The notes under the pieces: model-generated
Databases searched by the model: none
Told to the model about the DNA's origin: nothing
Seen by the model: the letters and a program-made list of their open reading frames with translations, nothing else
Made by a program: the position numbers and the translations under genes
Shown here: positions 34,186 through 42,543 of the stretch, piece by piece
Layout: the number at the start of each line of letters is the position of its first letter
Position numbering within the stretch: position 1 is the stretch's first letter
From: Petroclostridium xylanilyticum
GTDB lineage: Bacteria; Bacillota; Clostridia; SK-Y3
DNA: 64,000 nt
Assembly (NCBI RefSeq): GCF_002252565.1
Contig: NZ_NPML01000013.1
Location: forward strand, 248,001 to 312,000
Direction: 5' to 3'

Positions 34186-35058
34186 TTATCCTAATAACTG
34201 TAACACGGATTGTGGTTTTTGGTTTGCCTGGGCAAGCATTGCTGTACCAGCCTGGGTCAGAATGTTCAGCTTGGTAAATTCCATCATCTCTTTTGCCATA
34301 TCTACATCTCGGATACGAGATTCGGATGCCTGCAGATTTTCTGCTGAAGTATCAAGGTTTGCAATAGTATGCTCCAATCTATTTTGAACAGCACCCAGTT
34401 TTGCTCTTTCCTCAGATACTTTCTTAATCGCATCGTCTATTGTTGTAATTGCACTGTTAGCCGCTGTAGCACTTGAAATTGAAATGGCTTTAACACTTGC
34501 GCCATTCAATGCAGTACCGGTATCAGTTACACTTAAACCGGTAGCAGTCATTGTACCGATATTCAATGAAATACTCTGTCCTGCATTTGCACCTACATGG
34601 AATGTAAGAGCATTAGAAGAACTACTTAATGTGCCGTCTAATAACTTACGTGTGTTAAACTCCGTAGTGTTAGCAATTCTTGTTAATTCACTTGCTAATT
34701 GATCCATTTCAGCTTGGAGCTTATCTCTATCACTTGCGCCGGAAGTAGATACCAATGTGGAGTTTGCAGATTGAACCGCTAATTCTCTCATTCTTTGAAG
34801 AATTGAATGAGATTCAGCAAGAGCACCTTCAGCAGTTTGTACTAAGGAGATAGCATCCTGCGCATTTCTGGAAGCCATTTGAAGACCTCTGATCTGTCCT
34901 CTCATTTTTTCAGAAATTGCAAGACCTGCAGCATCATCGCCGGCTCTGTTGATTCTGTAGCCGGATGATAATTTTTCCAAAGACTTAGAAGCACCAAACT
35001 GAGTTATACCTAATTGCCTATGGGCATTCATAGCCATTAAGTTGTTGTTAATTCTCAT
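34186..35058 (-). CDS. fliC: Flagellin
   Basis: The filament subunit. N-terminal D0/D1 helices begin RINNNLMAMNAHRQLG and include SGYRINRAGDDAAGLAISEK; the C-terminal D1/D0 part has VQNRLEHTIANL, RIRDVDMAKEMM and ends ANQKPQSVLQLLG. Only about 90 residues lie between, rich in Ser, Thr and Ala (such as the run KAISISSATAANSAITT), giving many possible O-glycosylation sites for the Maf enzymes. 290 residues total. AAGGAGGATG precedes the ATG at 35058. A sigma-28 promoter and a GGA-containing leader precede it. Only one flagellin gene is in the window. Confidence 0.96.
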   Translation of the reverse strand: MRINNNLMAMNAHRQLGITQFGASKSLEKLSSGYRINRAGDDAAGLAISEKMRGQIRGLQMASRNAQDAISLVQTAEGALAESHSILQRMRELAVQSANSTLVSTSGASDRDKLQAEMDQLASELTRIANTTEFNTRKLLDGTLSSSSNALTFHVGANAGQSISLNIGTMTATGLSVTDTGTALNGASVKAISISSATAANSAITTIDDAIKKVSEERAKLGAVQNRLEHTIANLDTSAENLQASESRIRDVDMAKEMMEFTKLNILTQAGTAMLAQANQKPQSVLQLLG

Positions 35059-35184
35059 AAGTTCATCCTCCTTGAATTTTATTTCAAAATCATCCATGAT
35101 TTTGAATTTTTATGGTTTGTAATCATTACCATGTAAAGGCATTTCCTGTCCGGCCGGTCCGAAAAATGTCTTTACTGTTTTCTA
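35059..35184 (-). promoter_or_regulatory. fliC leader with candidate CsrA sites
   Basis: The expected 5' untranslated leader of fliC has three GGA triplets within 17 bases (complement of 35144-35160) beside a CCGGCCGG palindrome, and two more GGA in the Shine-Dalgarno sequence (complement of 35066-35071). CsrA recognises GGA in loops and represses flagellin translation in B. subtilis; csrA and fliW are the next genes upstream. Binding itself is inference. Confidence 0.6.
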
Positions 35185-35190
35185 TTATAT

Positions 35191-35218
35191 GTATCGGAAA
35201 TATCTTCCCTATACTTTA
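35191..35218 (-). promoter_or_regulatory. Sigma-28 (SigD) promoter of fliC
   Basis: On the minus strand TAAA (complement of 35215-35218) is followed 16 nt later by TCCGATAC (complement of 35191-35198), close to the SigD consensus. It would start a transcript with a leader of about 125 bases. Confidence 0.83.
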
Positions 35219-35237
35219 GCATAAAAATAAAATTTTT

Positions 35238-35456
35238 TTATTTTTTCAGCAAATTTTTTAGTGAGATGTTGTTTACTTGGGCCGCTTTTTGGTTTTCGTG
35301 CTGTATTTCTACAAATACTTCCTTGCGGTGAATGGGCAGATTTTTTGGGGCGTCAATACCGATCCGGACCTGGTCTCCCTGAATATCCACCACCGTAATT
35401 TCTATATTGTCTCCAATCATGATGGTTTGGTCTTTTTTTCGTGTCAGCACCAGCAT
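35238..35456 (-). CDS. csrA: Translational regulator CsrA
   Basis: A 72-residue CsrA: starts MLVLTRKKDQTIMIGD, then VRIGIDAPKNLPIHRKEV with the RNA-contacting Arg and the C-terminal extension IQHENQKAAQ typical of FliW-regulated CsrA proteins. It represses flagellin translation unless sequestered by FliW. AGGAGG 7 nt upstream fixes the start at 35456; a longer frame to 35519 overlaps fliW and is not used. It is 4 bases from the fliW stop. Confidence 0.95.
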   Translation of the reverse strand: MLVLTRKKDQTIMIGDNIEITVVDIQGDQVRIGIDAPKNLPIHRKEVFVEIQHENQKAAQVNNISLKNLLKK

Positions 35457-35460
35457 TTTG

Positions 35461-35907
35461 TCAGCCTCCTGTCTTTTGGAGTTGTTGCAGGATATAGTAT
35501 TTGATGGGATAATCTTCATTATTTAGTATGACCTGTTTTCCCTTATTATTTTCAGTGTTGATTAAGACAGGGGCTTTAAGGTTGGCCGTCATTTTTGAGA
35601 GATCCTCAGGTACTACTACAATTGAGTAAATAAGCACCTTGCCGGTATCCCGGATGTCCAATATTGCTACTTCTGCATCTTCTACATCTACCACATAATC
35701 TTCTTTGCACAGTCTTGGGTCAATAACTACAAAAGCAAGGTGTGGGTTGTCCACTCCCTGGAGCCATTGAAAGGGTGAGTCTTGGTCTTCATGATGTAAC
35801 AGTACAAATTTTTTTACATTTTCAAAACCCGGTATTCCTTCGGGAAAATCAATGATGTTTTTGGGATCTATTTCAATTTGTCCAAAATATCTTGTGTTCA
35901 GCAGCAT
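35461..35907 (-). CDS. fliW: Flagellar assembly factor FliW
   Basis: FliW binds either flagellin or CsrA and so links flagellin secretion to its translation. The 148-residue protein has the family segments FGQIEIDPKNIIDFPEGIPGF, split here as FGQIEID and FPEGIPGFE, FQWLQGVDNPHLAFVVIDP and LKAPVLINTENNKGKQVIL. It is adjacent to csrA, as in most clostridia, and upstream of fliC. AGGAGG precedes the start. Confidence 0.95.
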   Translation of the reverse strand: MLLNTRYFGQIEIDPKNIIDFPEGIPGFENVKKFVLLHHEDQDSPFQWLQGVDNPHLAFVVIDPRLCKEDYVVDVEDAEVAILDIRDTGKVLIYSIVVVPEDLSKMTANLKAPVLINTENNKGKQVILNNEDYPIKYYILQQLQKTGG

Positions 35908-35985
35908 ATTTCAATCCTCCTTCTACATTCCATTGTGCAGATTTTAACTCATATACCGATTGTTCCAACCATCTATAATATCACG

Positions 35986-36540
35986 CTAAATATGTATATC
36001 TATATTCTCTCCTACATACTGGATTTGAACAGACGGTACTTGCCTCAAATATATTTTTATTTCGGGACGAGTCGCGTGAATATCCAACTGTCCTGATTCA
36101 TAATCGGTTTGCACACTGCCAGAATGTGCATTTATCCACAGACTGCCCGTTACCTCGATCTTAGGTCTGCTTTTTGGAATCACACCGATGTTAAACTCTT
36201 TTTCAGAATAAGCATCCCGTTCCACAATGTCAACAATAGGATTCCCGCCATTTTCTATAGCAGCTAATCTGTCTCCATCGGCTGCTGTTTTTGCAATGTA
36301 CTGCATTGCCTGCTGCTTTCCTATCTGTGCCGCTTCTCTCAATAAATCCATATTATTTTTCAATCCTGCTTCTGCAAAACACTGGTATTGGTCGATATGT
36401 ACGCGGGGCAGTTCAGATTGTATCCTCAGTTCCGTATGCTTCTGTTGTATGCTAAGCGTGGGTCGTGCTGATTGTAATATTAATTGTGCATTTTGCGTCT
36501 GTATGCCTATTTGTGCAAATATTTGGGATATGCGAAGCAT
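35986..36540 (-). CDS. yviE: DUF6470 family protein (YviE-like)
   Basis: A 184-residue protein with the DUF6470 hallmarks: N-terminal LRISQIFAQIGIQTQNA and repeated short beta segments with alternating polar residues (ARPTLSIQQ, PKIEVTGSLWI, RPEIKIYLRQVPSVQIQYVG). The family has no defined biochemical role but is found almost always between flgL and fliW, as here and in B. subtilis. No signal peptide or membrane helix. Confidence 0.85.
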   Translation of the reverse strand: MLRISQIFAQIGIQTQNAQLILQSARPTLSIQQKHTELRIQSELPRVHIDQYQCFAEAGLKNNMDLLREAAQIGKQQAMQYIAKTAADGDRLAAIENGGNPIVDIVERDAYSEKEFNIGVIPKSRPKIEVTGSLWINAHSGSVQTDYESGQLDIHATRPEIKIYLRQVPSVQIQYVGENIDIHI

Positions 36541-36667
36541 TTTTAATCACCACCGATGTTAATTGTTAATTGACAATTTAACTGTCATGAAGATGTACAG
36601 AACAAAAATGATAAAAAAGTGCATGCGACAGACGAGCCGTCCCAAATATTTCTCCCTGAAAATTCCC

Positions 36668-36702
36668 ATTATTCATTGTTAATTATTCATTATTCATTAA
36701 CG
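36668..36702. repeat. Heptamer repeat, ATTATTC type, over the flgL stop
   Basis: Five consecutive 7-mers (ATTATTC, ATTGTTA, ATTATTC, ATTATTC, ATTAACG) run into the flgL stop codon at 36697-36699. Upstream of them (36605-36645) is a piece with GACAGACGAGCCGTCCC that belongs to the REP-like family also seen at 47.6 kb. The remainder of this 156-base gap has nothing else recognisable. Confidence 0.8.
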
Positions 36703-37611
36703 TAAAAAGTCTACCAGCGTTGGCTGAATAATTCTTGCCCCGGCAGATAATGAAGCCCGGTATACATTTTCTTCACTCTTAAGTCTCATAATCACTTCTG
36801 CCATGTCAACGTCTTCATTCTTGCTCATTAGTGAAGTAAAATTAACATAGTCATCCTGGAGGCGGTTTTCGGTCAATTCTATATAGTTCATTCTCCCTCC
36901 TACATCGGCCCTTATTGTAAGCAGTTGGTTCATATCCCTGTCAAACTTTTCTATGCAGCTGTTTATTTGTGCCTGGTCACCACTGTCTATGGCTGCTTCC
37001 AGGTCGGTGAAGGTTTTGAATATCCTTTCATCCGTCCCATCCCAAAAAAGTTTATAGCCTTCCACATTGACTTGCATACGATTGCCTACACTAATCTCAT
37101 AAAAAATTTCCTGCCCTGTAGGTGCACTATTGACAGCACTTCCCTGATAGGTAAGGTTTCCAGCCCCGTCAACAGCAAAAGGGGCAGTATCGGTCTTAAA
37201 ACCGGCAAAAATATATCTTCCTGCGTAAGTAGTATTACCGATTTCTACGATACTCTGTTTGAGCTGGCCGAGCTCTGCCTTAATTTTCTGCCTGTCTTCA
37301 TCGGTCAAAGTGCCGTTGGAAGCCTGTACCGTCAATTCCCTTGCCCGCTGAAGAACATCACCCATATTAGCTAATGCTGTTTCGGTAACTTCCAGCCATG
37401 ACATGGCATCGCTGGTATTCTTTTGGAACTGCTCTATCTCGGCTACATCGGTCCTGAACTTTAATGCCCTGGCTGCAATAATAGGGTCATCGGAAGGCAC
37501 GCGTATTTTTTTCCCTGTTGCCATCTGCTGCTGCACCTTATCCATTCTTGCCAGGTTACTGTTCAGATTAAGCATCATTGTTCTGATTAACATAGTATTG
37601 GTTACACGCAT
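36697..37611 (-). CDS. flgL: Hook-filament junction protein FlgL
   Basis: HAP3, which joins the hook to the filament. The 304-residue protein has the flagellin-like N-terminal helix (RVTNTMLIRTMMLNLNSNLARMDKVQQQMATGKKI, quoted in parts: NTMLIRTMM and QMATGKKIRVPSDDP) and the C-terminal DVDMAEVIMRLKSEENVYRASL equivalent, ending QPTLVDFLR. It follows flgK by 10 bases in the flgM-flgL operon. Ordinary length. Confidence 0.93.
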   Translation of the reverse strand: MRVTNTMLIRTMMLNLNSNLARMDKVQQQMATGKKIRVPSDDPIIAARALKFRTDVAEIEQFQKNTSDAMSWLEVTETALANMGDVLQRARELTVQASNGTLTDEDRQKIKAELGQLKQSIVEIGNTTYAGRYIFAGFKTDTAPFAVDGAGNLTYQGSAVNSAPTGQEIFYEISVGNRMQVNVEGYKLFWDGTDERIFKTFTDLEAAIDSGDQAQINSCIEKFDRDMNQLLTIRADVGGRMNYIELTENRLQDDYVNFTSLMSKNEDVDMAEVIMRLKSEENVYRASLSAGARIIQPTLVDFLR

Positions 37612-37621
37612 TCTAAAAACC

Positions 37622-39184
37622 TCACGCTCCCATTCTATTAATAGTTACATCATAAATCTGGTCTATTACACTAATCATCTTTGCCGCCGCATTATAGGCA
37701 TGCTGGTATTTTACCATATTGGCCATTTCTTCATCTATAGATACCCCGGATACTGATAGCCGGCGGTTTTCAATTTGCTGCACAATACTGTCCTGGTTTT
37801 CAGAGATTCGAACAGCCTGCTGGGCATCTATACCGAGGTTGGATACAAGAGATTTCATGAAATCTTCGGGTGCACCCTCATCGAACATTCTGGTATCATG
37901 CCGCAAACGCAGCAATTGATTGATGTTTTCATTATTTTCGCTTTCTCCCCCGGAAGAAGCCGCCGCAATCTTGTAGATTCCATTATTTGCGTCCAGGATA
38001 TCCGAAGAAAGCGTGATATTGAAAGCAGTAATATTTTTGTACACAGAATCCATATCTGCACCGCTTGCCATCAACTCTGCAGAAGATTTGGCAGTTCCAT
38101 TTTCTTCATAAGAGAAAAATCTTATCCCTGTAGAACCATCCAGCCCTACCCCGCCGGCGTGTCCGGCATAATATTGATTACCATCCTTGAATATACCTTC
38201 ATTAAAGGCTTTTGCAAAATTACGTGCAAATTCGTTCAATCTATCAATATAGTAAGGCACACCCTTATATTCTCCATTAATCCCGCGCCCATCTCTAACA
38301 TCCATATAGCCTTTTAGTTCTCCACCTTTAGGCTCTACAGGATTTTTACTGTCTTTCCATCTTACATCATACATGCCGTCTTTAGGTGAAGTCGCATCAT
38401 TTACTTCGAAATACTCTAATTCATAAGCTCTAAAATGATTAACCAGATAAGAGCCATTTAGCGTCACCTGAAAACGCCGGTCCTCTTTGCCATTTGGAAG
38501 CTTCCCAACTACCACTTCACTCGCTTGAATGTTAATCAACTTTGAAAGCTTGTCTAATAACACTGTCCTTTCATCACGCAAATCATTTGCAGTATTTCCA
38601 TCCAGTTCCGATTTGTAAATTTGTTCATTAAGATTGCTGATTTGTTTGGCATAGGAATTTATTTCATCCACCTTTATTTTAAATGCATAATTATTGTCGC
38701 TTCTAATTTTTTGGAGTTGGGCAGCAGTCGAATTAAAATACTTAGATACCGTTATCCCTTTTGATTTAACTAATTCACGTGTCTGCAGGCTTCCCGGATT
38801 TTTAGAAAGCTCTTGAAGAGCAGAAAAAAATTCATCCAATACTTTATTGAATCCACTGTCTGAGGGTTCATTGAAAATAGCCTCCATATCTTCCATAATT
38901 ATTTTTTTTGTTTCCCACTCTCCAAAAGATACATTTTCACTCCAGTATTTATAATCCAAAAAGTCATCCCTGATTCTTTTTACAGCAGTAATTTCCGAAC
39001 CAGTACCAATCATTCCGGTTCCGTCAAACAATCCAATTGGCCGGGATGCCTTCTGAATACCTACTTGCCGGGAGTATCCCGGGGTGTTTACATTATTTAT
39101 GTTATGATTCGTTATATCCAATGCTCTCTGGCTTGTAAACAACCCCCTGGCAGCAATCTCCAATCCAAAAAACGACGAACGCAT
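37622..39184 (-). CDS. flgK: Hook-associated protein FlgK, second copy in operon order
   Basis: HAP1, 520 residues. Begins RSSFFGLEIAARGLFTSQRAL, with NHNINNVNTPGYSRQ (the conserved flagellar rod-hook motif) and ends with GVSIDEEMANMVKYQHAY and MISVIDQIYDVTINRMG. GGAGG is 7 nt before the ATG at 39184. A homologue of nearly equal length lies just upstream in the operon; this copy is next to flgL. Which one forms the true junction cannot be told from sequence. Confidence 0.93.
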   Translation of the reverse strand: MRSSFFGLEIAARGLFTSQRALDITNHNINNVNTPGYSRQVGIQKASRPIGLFDGTGMIGTGSEITAVKRIRDDFLDYKYWSENVSFGEWETKKIIMEDMEAIFNEPSDSGFNKVLDEFFSALQELSKNPGSLQTRELVKSKGITVSKYFNSTAAQLQKIRSDNNYAFKIKVDEINSYAKQISNLNEQIYKSELDGNTANDLRDERTVLLDKLSKLINIQASEVVVGKLPNGKEDRRFQVTLNGSYLVNHFRAYELEYFEVNDATSPKDGMYDVRWKDSKNPVEPKGGELKGYMDVRDGRGINGEYKGVPYYIDRLNEFARNFAKAFNEGIFKDGNQYYAGHAGGVGLDGSTGIRFFSYEENGTAKSSAELMASGADMDSVYKNITAFNITLSSDILDANNGIYKIAAASSGGESENNENINQLLRLRHDTRMFDEGAPEDFMKSLVSNLGIDAQQAVRISENQDSIVQQIENRRLSVSGVSIDEEMANMVKYQHAYNAAAKMISVIDQIYDVTINRMGA

Positions 39185-39277
39185 ATCCAAACCTCCAGTT
39201 TTTTTATACTTCATAATGAATTATTGAATTTAATATATTTGCTGATAATGATTTTACATGGCAGGACAAGCAAATAA

Positions 39278-39360
39278 GTTCACGGTTCACAGTTCACGGT
39301 TCACAGCAAAAGCTGTTAAATCGTTTACTGCTGTGAACTGAGAACTGTTAACTGTGAACT
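39278..39360. repeat. Heptamer tandem repeat, GTTCACR type, copy B
   Basis: Four plus-strand heptamers (GTTCACG, GTTCACA alternating) and, after a spacer nearly identical to that of the 1.5-kb copy, four of the opposite type (GTGAACT, GAGAACT, GTTAACT, GTGAACT). It fills the gap between the two flgK genes, inside the operon, and would be transcribed as a hairpin. Confidence 0.9.
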
Positions 39361-39441
39361 ATATAGCTGTTAATAATCTTATAATTTCTACCAAAGCATT
39401 TATCTGTCCAGCTCATAAGCTGCTTCCCTTAAATAATGATG

Positions 39442-39476
39442 TAATTATTAATTGTTAATTATTCATTATTAATTAG
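39442..39476. repeat. Heptamer repeat, TAATTAT type
   Basis: Five 7-mers (TAATTAT, TAATTGT, TAATTAT, TCATTAT, TAATTAG) end one base before the stop codon of the upstream flgK. Its sequence is close to the array at 36668. Confidence 0.75.
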
Positions 39477-39477
39477 T

Positions 39478-41004
39478 TTATCGTCCTACAATTCCCATCC
39501 TATTTACTATCTGATCTATCATCTGGTCAATAACATTAATAACCCTTGCACTGGCATTGTAAGCGTGCTGGTATTTCATCATATTGGTCATTTCTTCATC
39601 CATTGAAACACCGGATAAGGCTTCTTTTCTGTTTTGGATTTCATTCACAAGCTTGTTCTGGTTTTCGACAGCACGTGCCGTCTCCTGTCCGGTTGTGCCT
39701 ATCCATGTGATAATGGAATTATAAAAGTCATCGATATTCACCGTAAGATTTCCGGTTCTCAAAAATTCTTTCCTGCGTAAATCCACAACCTGCTGTGCAA
39801 CCGTATTATCACCCGGCAGGCCTGCCGTAGCTGCCGCTGCAATTTTGTTAAGGCCGTCATCGCCGTCAAGGACGGGATTGACTTGTATATTTCCAATTTC
39901 AAAAGGCAGCGTATCATCTATTTTGCTAAAAAAATCAATTCCTGTGCTGCCGTCAATTCCCACGCCGTTTTTATGTATTTCATTTATTTTTCTTACCATT
40001 AGATTGACTAAAATATTCAGTCCTTTTCGGATTTCGGGAATTAAATTTTTAGTAGCGGGATCAAATTTATAACTGTCTAATGCCGCATCGCTGTCTGCAT
40101 CCATTCCTTCTGCTACAGAACCGTTTTCCACACTTCCTTTAAACCCTGCAACATCCCCCCGTACTTCTATTAATCCTTTTAATGTACCACTTGCAACGTC
40201 AACTATTTTATCAGTTTTTTCCCATTTTGCAGTAAGAAAATAACTGTTAGGGCTGTTAAAATCAGCTTTTATTTTTTCGGTTTTTTCTCCATGAACAAGA
40301 TAAGTCCCACCTATGGCTATATATACCATCCCGTTAGGTCTTTCAGTAATATCTGTATTTACTAATTTTGATAAGTCATCCAACAAGAGATTTCTTTGGT
40401 CTCTAAGGTCATTTGCTTTGTCTCCGGTTGCTTCATTTTGAGCAATCTGTACATTTAATTGAGCAATTTGTTGTGCAATGGAGTTAATTTCACCTATCTT
40501 AATCTTTATTTCATTGTTAATGTCCTGCTGCAACTTGTCTAATTGGGCAGCTATATGGTTGACAGCATTAGTAAATGCAACTCCTCTCTGTCTTACCATT
40601 GCACGGACGGTAAGACTCTCCGGGTCTTTTGACAGTTCCTGCCACGATTGAAAAAACTGGTCTATTACTGCATTAAGCCCCATATCAGAAGGCTCGCCAA
40701 AAACTGTTTGTACCTCTTCGATTATTTTATTCTTGGCCTCCGAGTAGCCTAACAGCTGGCTCTCATCCCGATACATATTATCAAGGAATTGATCCCTTAT
40801 CTGCCTCGTCTGCTGTATATACGCTCCTATTCCTACTTGGAAATTGCCTGACTTCATAGGATTGTATTCGGCAATGATTGACTGCTGCCGGACGTACCCC
40901 GGCGTATTGACATTCGATATATTATGTCCGGTAGTAAATAAGCCTCTCTGGCTGACATACATACCGGATCTTGCAATTTCATAGCTTGAAAAAGTAGACC
41001 CCAT
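39478..41004 (-). CDS. flgK: Hook-associated protein FlgK, first copy
   Basis: A 508-residue FlgK with GSTFSSYEIARSGMYVSQRG, HNISNVNTPGYVRQQ and the C-terminal GVSMDEEMTNMMKYQHAY and VIDQMIDQIVNRMGI. GGAGG precedes the ATG at 41004; the frame extends further upstream but without a site. It shares both conserved ends with the next gene but the middle differs strongly, so this is an old duplication or two distinct junction proteins rather than a recent copy. Confidence 0.92.
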   Translation of the reverse strand: MGSTFSSYEIARSGMYVSQRGLFTTGHNISNVNTPGYVRQQSIIAEYNPMKSGNFQVGIGAYIQQTRQIRDQFLDNMYRDESQLLGYSEAKNKIIEEVQTVFGEPSDMGLNAVIDQFFQSWQELSKDPESLTVRAMVRQRGVAFTNAVNHIAAQLDKLQQDINNEIKIKIGEINSIAQQIAQLNVQIAQNEATGDKANDLRDQRNLLLDDLSKLVNTDITERPNGMVYIAIGGTYLVHGEKTEKIKADFNSPNSYFLTAKWEKTDKIVDVASGTLKGLIEVRGDVAGFKGSVENGSVAEGMDADSDAALDSYKFDPATKNLIPEIRKGLNILVNLMVRKINEIHKNGVGIDGSTGIDFFSKIDDTLPFEIGNIQVNPVLDGDDGLNKIAAAATAGLPGDNTVAQQVVDLRRKEFLRTGNLTVNIDDFYNSIITWIGTTGQETARAVENQNKLVNEIQNRKEALSGVSMDEEMTNMMKYQHAYNASARVINVIDQMIDQIVNRMGIVGR

Positions 41005-41025
41005 AAATAAACCTCCGGTTTTATG

Positions 41026-41057
41026 AATTGAGAATTGACACTCTCCATTCTCAATTG
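41026..41057. repeat. Heptamer/inverted repeat, AATTGAG type
   Basis: AATTGAG and AATTGAC in tandem face ATTCTCAATTG 12 bases later, giving both a heptamer phase and a palindrome. It fills the short space between flgN and flgK. Confidence 0.65.
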
Positions 41058-41061
41058 CCAT

Positions 41062-41562
41062 CTATAGTTTTACATCAAATATACTCTTCGTCCCTCTAGA
41101 TTCTCTGGTATTTCCTTTACCCTCGTACACATTTCCAGGCACAGATGCATTTGTGATTACATTCATGGAAAATTCTATATATTCCAATGAGTGTTTTATG
41201 AGCTTGGCATTTAGATCATTCGTGTTTTTTAACTCATCTAGAATTTTTGTCATCTTCTGCTCGTAGCTTTTTAAAAATTCTTGCTGGGATTTGTCTAAAT
41301 GTTTCATTAGGGTTGATATGGTCAAACTTTGCTTATCCAGTTTCAATATGGCAGCAATTTTACCGGCAATTACTTCCCTTTGCTGTTCCAGCCGTCCTAT
41401 TTGCACCACTAATGCCTGCTCTAACTTTACAAGATTCTCGAGTTCAGCAACCTTTCCGGCAACGATTATTTCGGTCTTATCCTTTGACAATTTTAAGATG
41501 TTTTCATATACCCGTACCTGCTGTCCAAGAATATCAAACAATTCATTAAGCATATTTTGCAT
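41062..41562 (-). CDS. flgN: Flagellar export chaperone FlgN
   Basis: A 166-residue all-helical protein with a long central coiled coil (for example LVKLEQALVVQIGRLEQQRE and KSYEQKMTKILDELKNTNDL) and a polar C-terminal tail. FlgN chaperones FlgK and FlgL for export; the gene sits between flgM and flgK as in B. subtilis (yvyG). Sequence conservation in this family is low, so position carries much of the evidence. Confidence 0.85.
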   Translation of the reverse strand: MQNMLNELFDILGQQVRVYENILKLSKDKTEIIVAGKVAELENLVKLEQALVVQIGRLEQQREVIAGKIAAILKLDKQSLTISTLMKHLDKSQQEFLKSYEQKMTKILDELKNTNDLNAKLIKHSLEYIEFSMNVITNASVPGNVYEGKGNTRESRGTKSIFDVKL

Positions 41563-41650
41563 ACATAACCACCATATCCTTTATTCTCATCAAATATTTT
41601 TCTTTATATGACATATGATGGTCAGTGAATGGCAGACAGCTTATTCTCGA

Positions 41651-41692
41651 CCCACTACCCACTACCCACTACCCGCTATCCACTACCCACGC
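41651..41692. repeat. Heptamer tandem repeat, CCCACTA type
   Basis: Six contiguous 7-mers: CCCACTA three times, then CCCGCTA, TCCACTA and CCCACGC. It occupies the gap between flgM and flgN; two bases follow before the flgM stop codon. Confidence 0.9.
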
Positions 41693-41693
41693 T

Positions 41694-41981
41694 TCATACT
41701 TTTTTATCTAGAAATTTACTTACTATTTTATCCGCTACATCTTCACTGGAGATATTGTATGTTCCGCTCGAATACTTTTGCTCCATCTCTCTTACCTTTT
41801 CTTCCCTTATATCCGGCACTTGACGTACTGCTTTGAGAGCTAACTGGTAGTCCTTTGCCTGGCTGGATATGGATATAGTATCCTTCTTACCTTCTACTCC
41901 TTGTATATTATTTGCCTTTTCAATCTTTTTGTTTTTATTATAGACACCTATTATTTTAGAAAAATCACCGGGTATGCGCAT
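41694..41981 (-). CDS. flgM: Anti-sigma-28 factor FlgM
   Basis: A 95-residue FlgM: disordered N-terminal half (MRIPGDFSKIIGVYNKN) and a C-terminal sigma-binding region with KKDTISISSQAKDYQLALKAV, quoted in parts as DTISISSQAKDYQ and ALKAVRQVPDIRE, and the final helix EDVADKIVSKFL. It holds SigD inactive until the hook is complete and FlgM is lost. The gene has its own sigma-28 promoter, so it is autoregulated. Confidence 0.92.
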   Translation of the reverse strand: MRIPGDFSKIIGVYNKNKKIEKANNIQGVEGKKDTISISSQAKDYQLALKAVRQVPDIREEKVREMEQKYSSGTYNISSEDVADKIVSKFLDKKV

Positions 41982-42024
41982 AATTTTTCACCTTCTCCAC
42001 ATTGCTTTTATCATGTCAATATTA

Positions 42025-42052
42025 TTATCGGCAGCTAGAGAGAAATAATTTA
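42025..42052 (-). promoter_or_regulatory. Sigma-28 (SigD) promoter of flgM
   Basis: On the minus strand TAAA (complement of 42049-42052) is followed 16 nt later by a perfect GCCGATAA (complement of 42025-42032). It is about 45-70 bases before the flgM start and would drive flgM-flgN-flgK-flgK-flgL. Confidence 0.87.
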
Positions 42053-42072
42053 CACAATAATTGCAAAAAAAG

Positions 42073-42092
42073 AAAAGCCCTTGGGCTTTCCT
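42073..42092 (-). terminator. Terminator after yvyF
   Basis: AAAAGCCC-TT-GGGCTTT hairpin with A/T-rich flanks, ending in a T-run on the minus strand just past the yvyF stop codon. It separates the comFC-yvyF transcript from the SigD-driven flgM operon. Confidence 0.75.
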
Positions 42093-42104
42093 TCATTCTT
42101 ATAA

Positions 42105-42527
42105 TTATCTTATATTATCCCTGCTTAAATATCGCATCTTTTCTGCTTTCTTATATCCATCAGCTTCATCCGGCCGTTTATCCTTTACCTGGCTTGCAAC
42201 ACCCTTTAATTCATCGGCTAATTCCTTGGAACATGCATCACAGTACTGCCCGCTTCTTATAGAAGCCCCACACCTTTCACATTGCAGTACAAAATTTGAA
42301 TCTTCCATTATTTCTATTCGTCCTTCTTTAAGAAAGCGTTTTAATTTGGATATCGAGATATTCAATGCCTCGGAAACTTCCGTCATGCTGGCTCCCCGAT
42401 GATCGTATAAATATTCTTTTACTCTTTTAAAGTCCTTTTCATCTTCTTCCCGGCATGCAGGACACAGCGGCGGTCCTGAAAGATGAGCAAACATCTTACC
42501 GCACCTTGCACAATTTTTTGCATACAT
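42105..42527 (-). CDS. yvyF: Flagellar operon protein YvyF (TIGR03826 type)
   Basis: A 140-residue protein with an N-terminal zinc finger (CARCGKMF and CPACREED), a helix-turn-helix-like centre (MTEVSEALNISISKLKRFL) and a second zinc finger (CERCGASIRSGQYCDAC). The family is found next to flgM in Bacilli and Clostridia and is thought to regulate flagellar genes. It follows comFC by 16 bases. Confidence 0.87.
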   Translation of the reverse strand: MYAKNCARCGKMFAHLSGPPLCPACREEDEKDFKRVKEYLYDHRGASMTEVSEALNISISKLKRFLKEGRIEIMEDSNFVLQCERCGASIRSGQYCDACSKELADELKGVASQVKDKRPDEADGYKKAEKMRYLSRDNIR

Positions 42528-42543
42528 TGATTATCCCCCCGAT

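Noticed and set aside
39278-41692. CRISPR array
   Set aside because: The tandem units are 7 bases long without unique spacers and there are no cas genes in the window.
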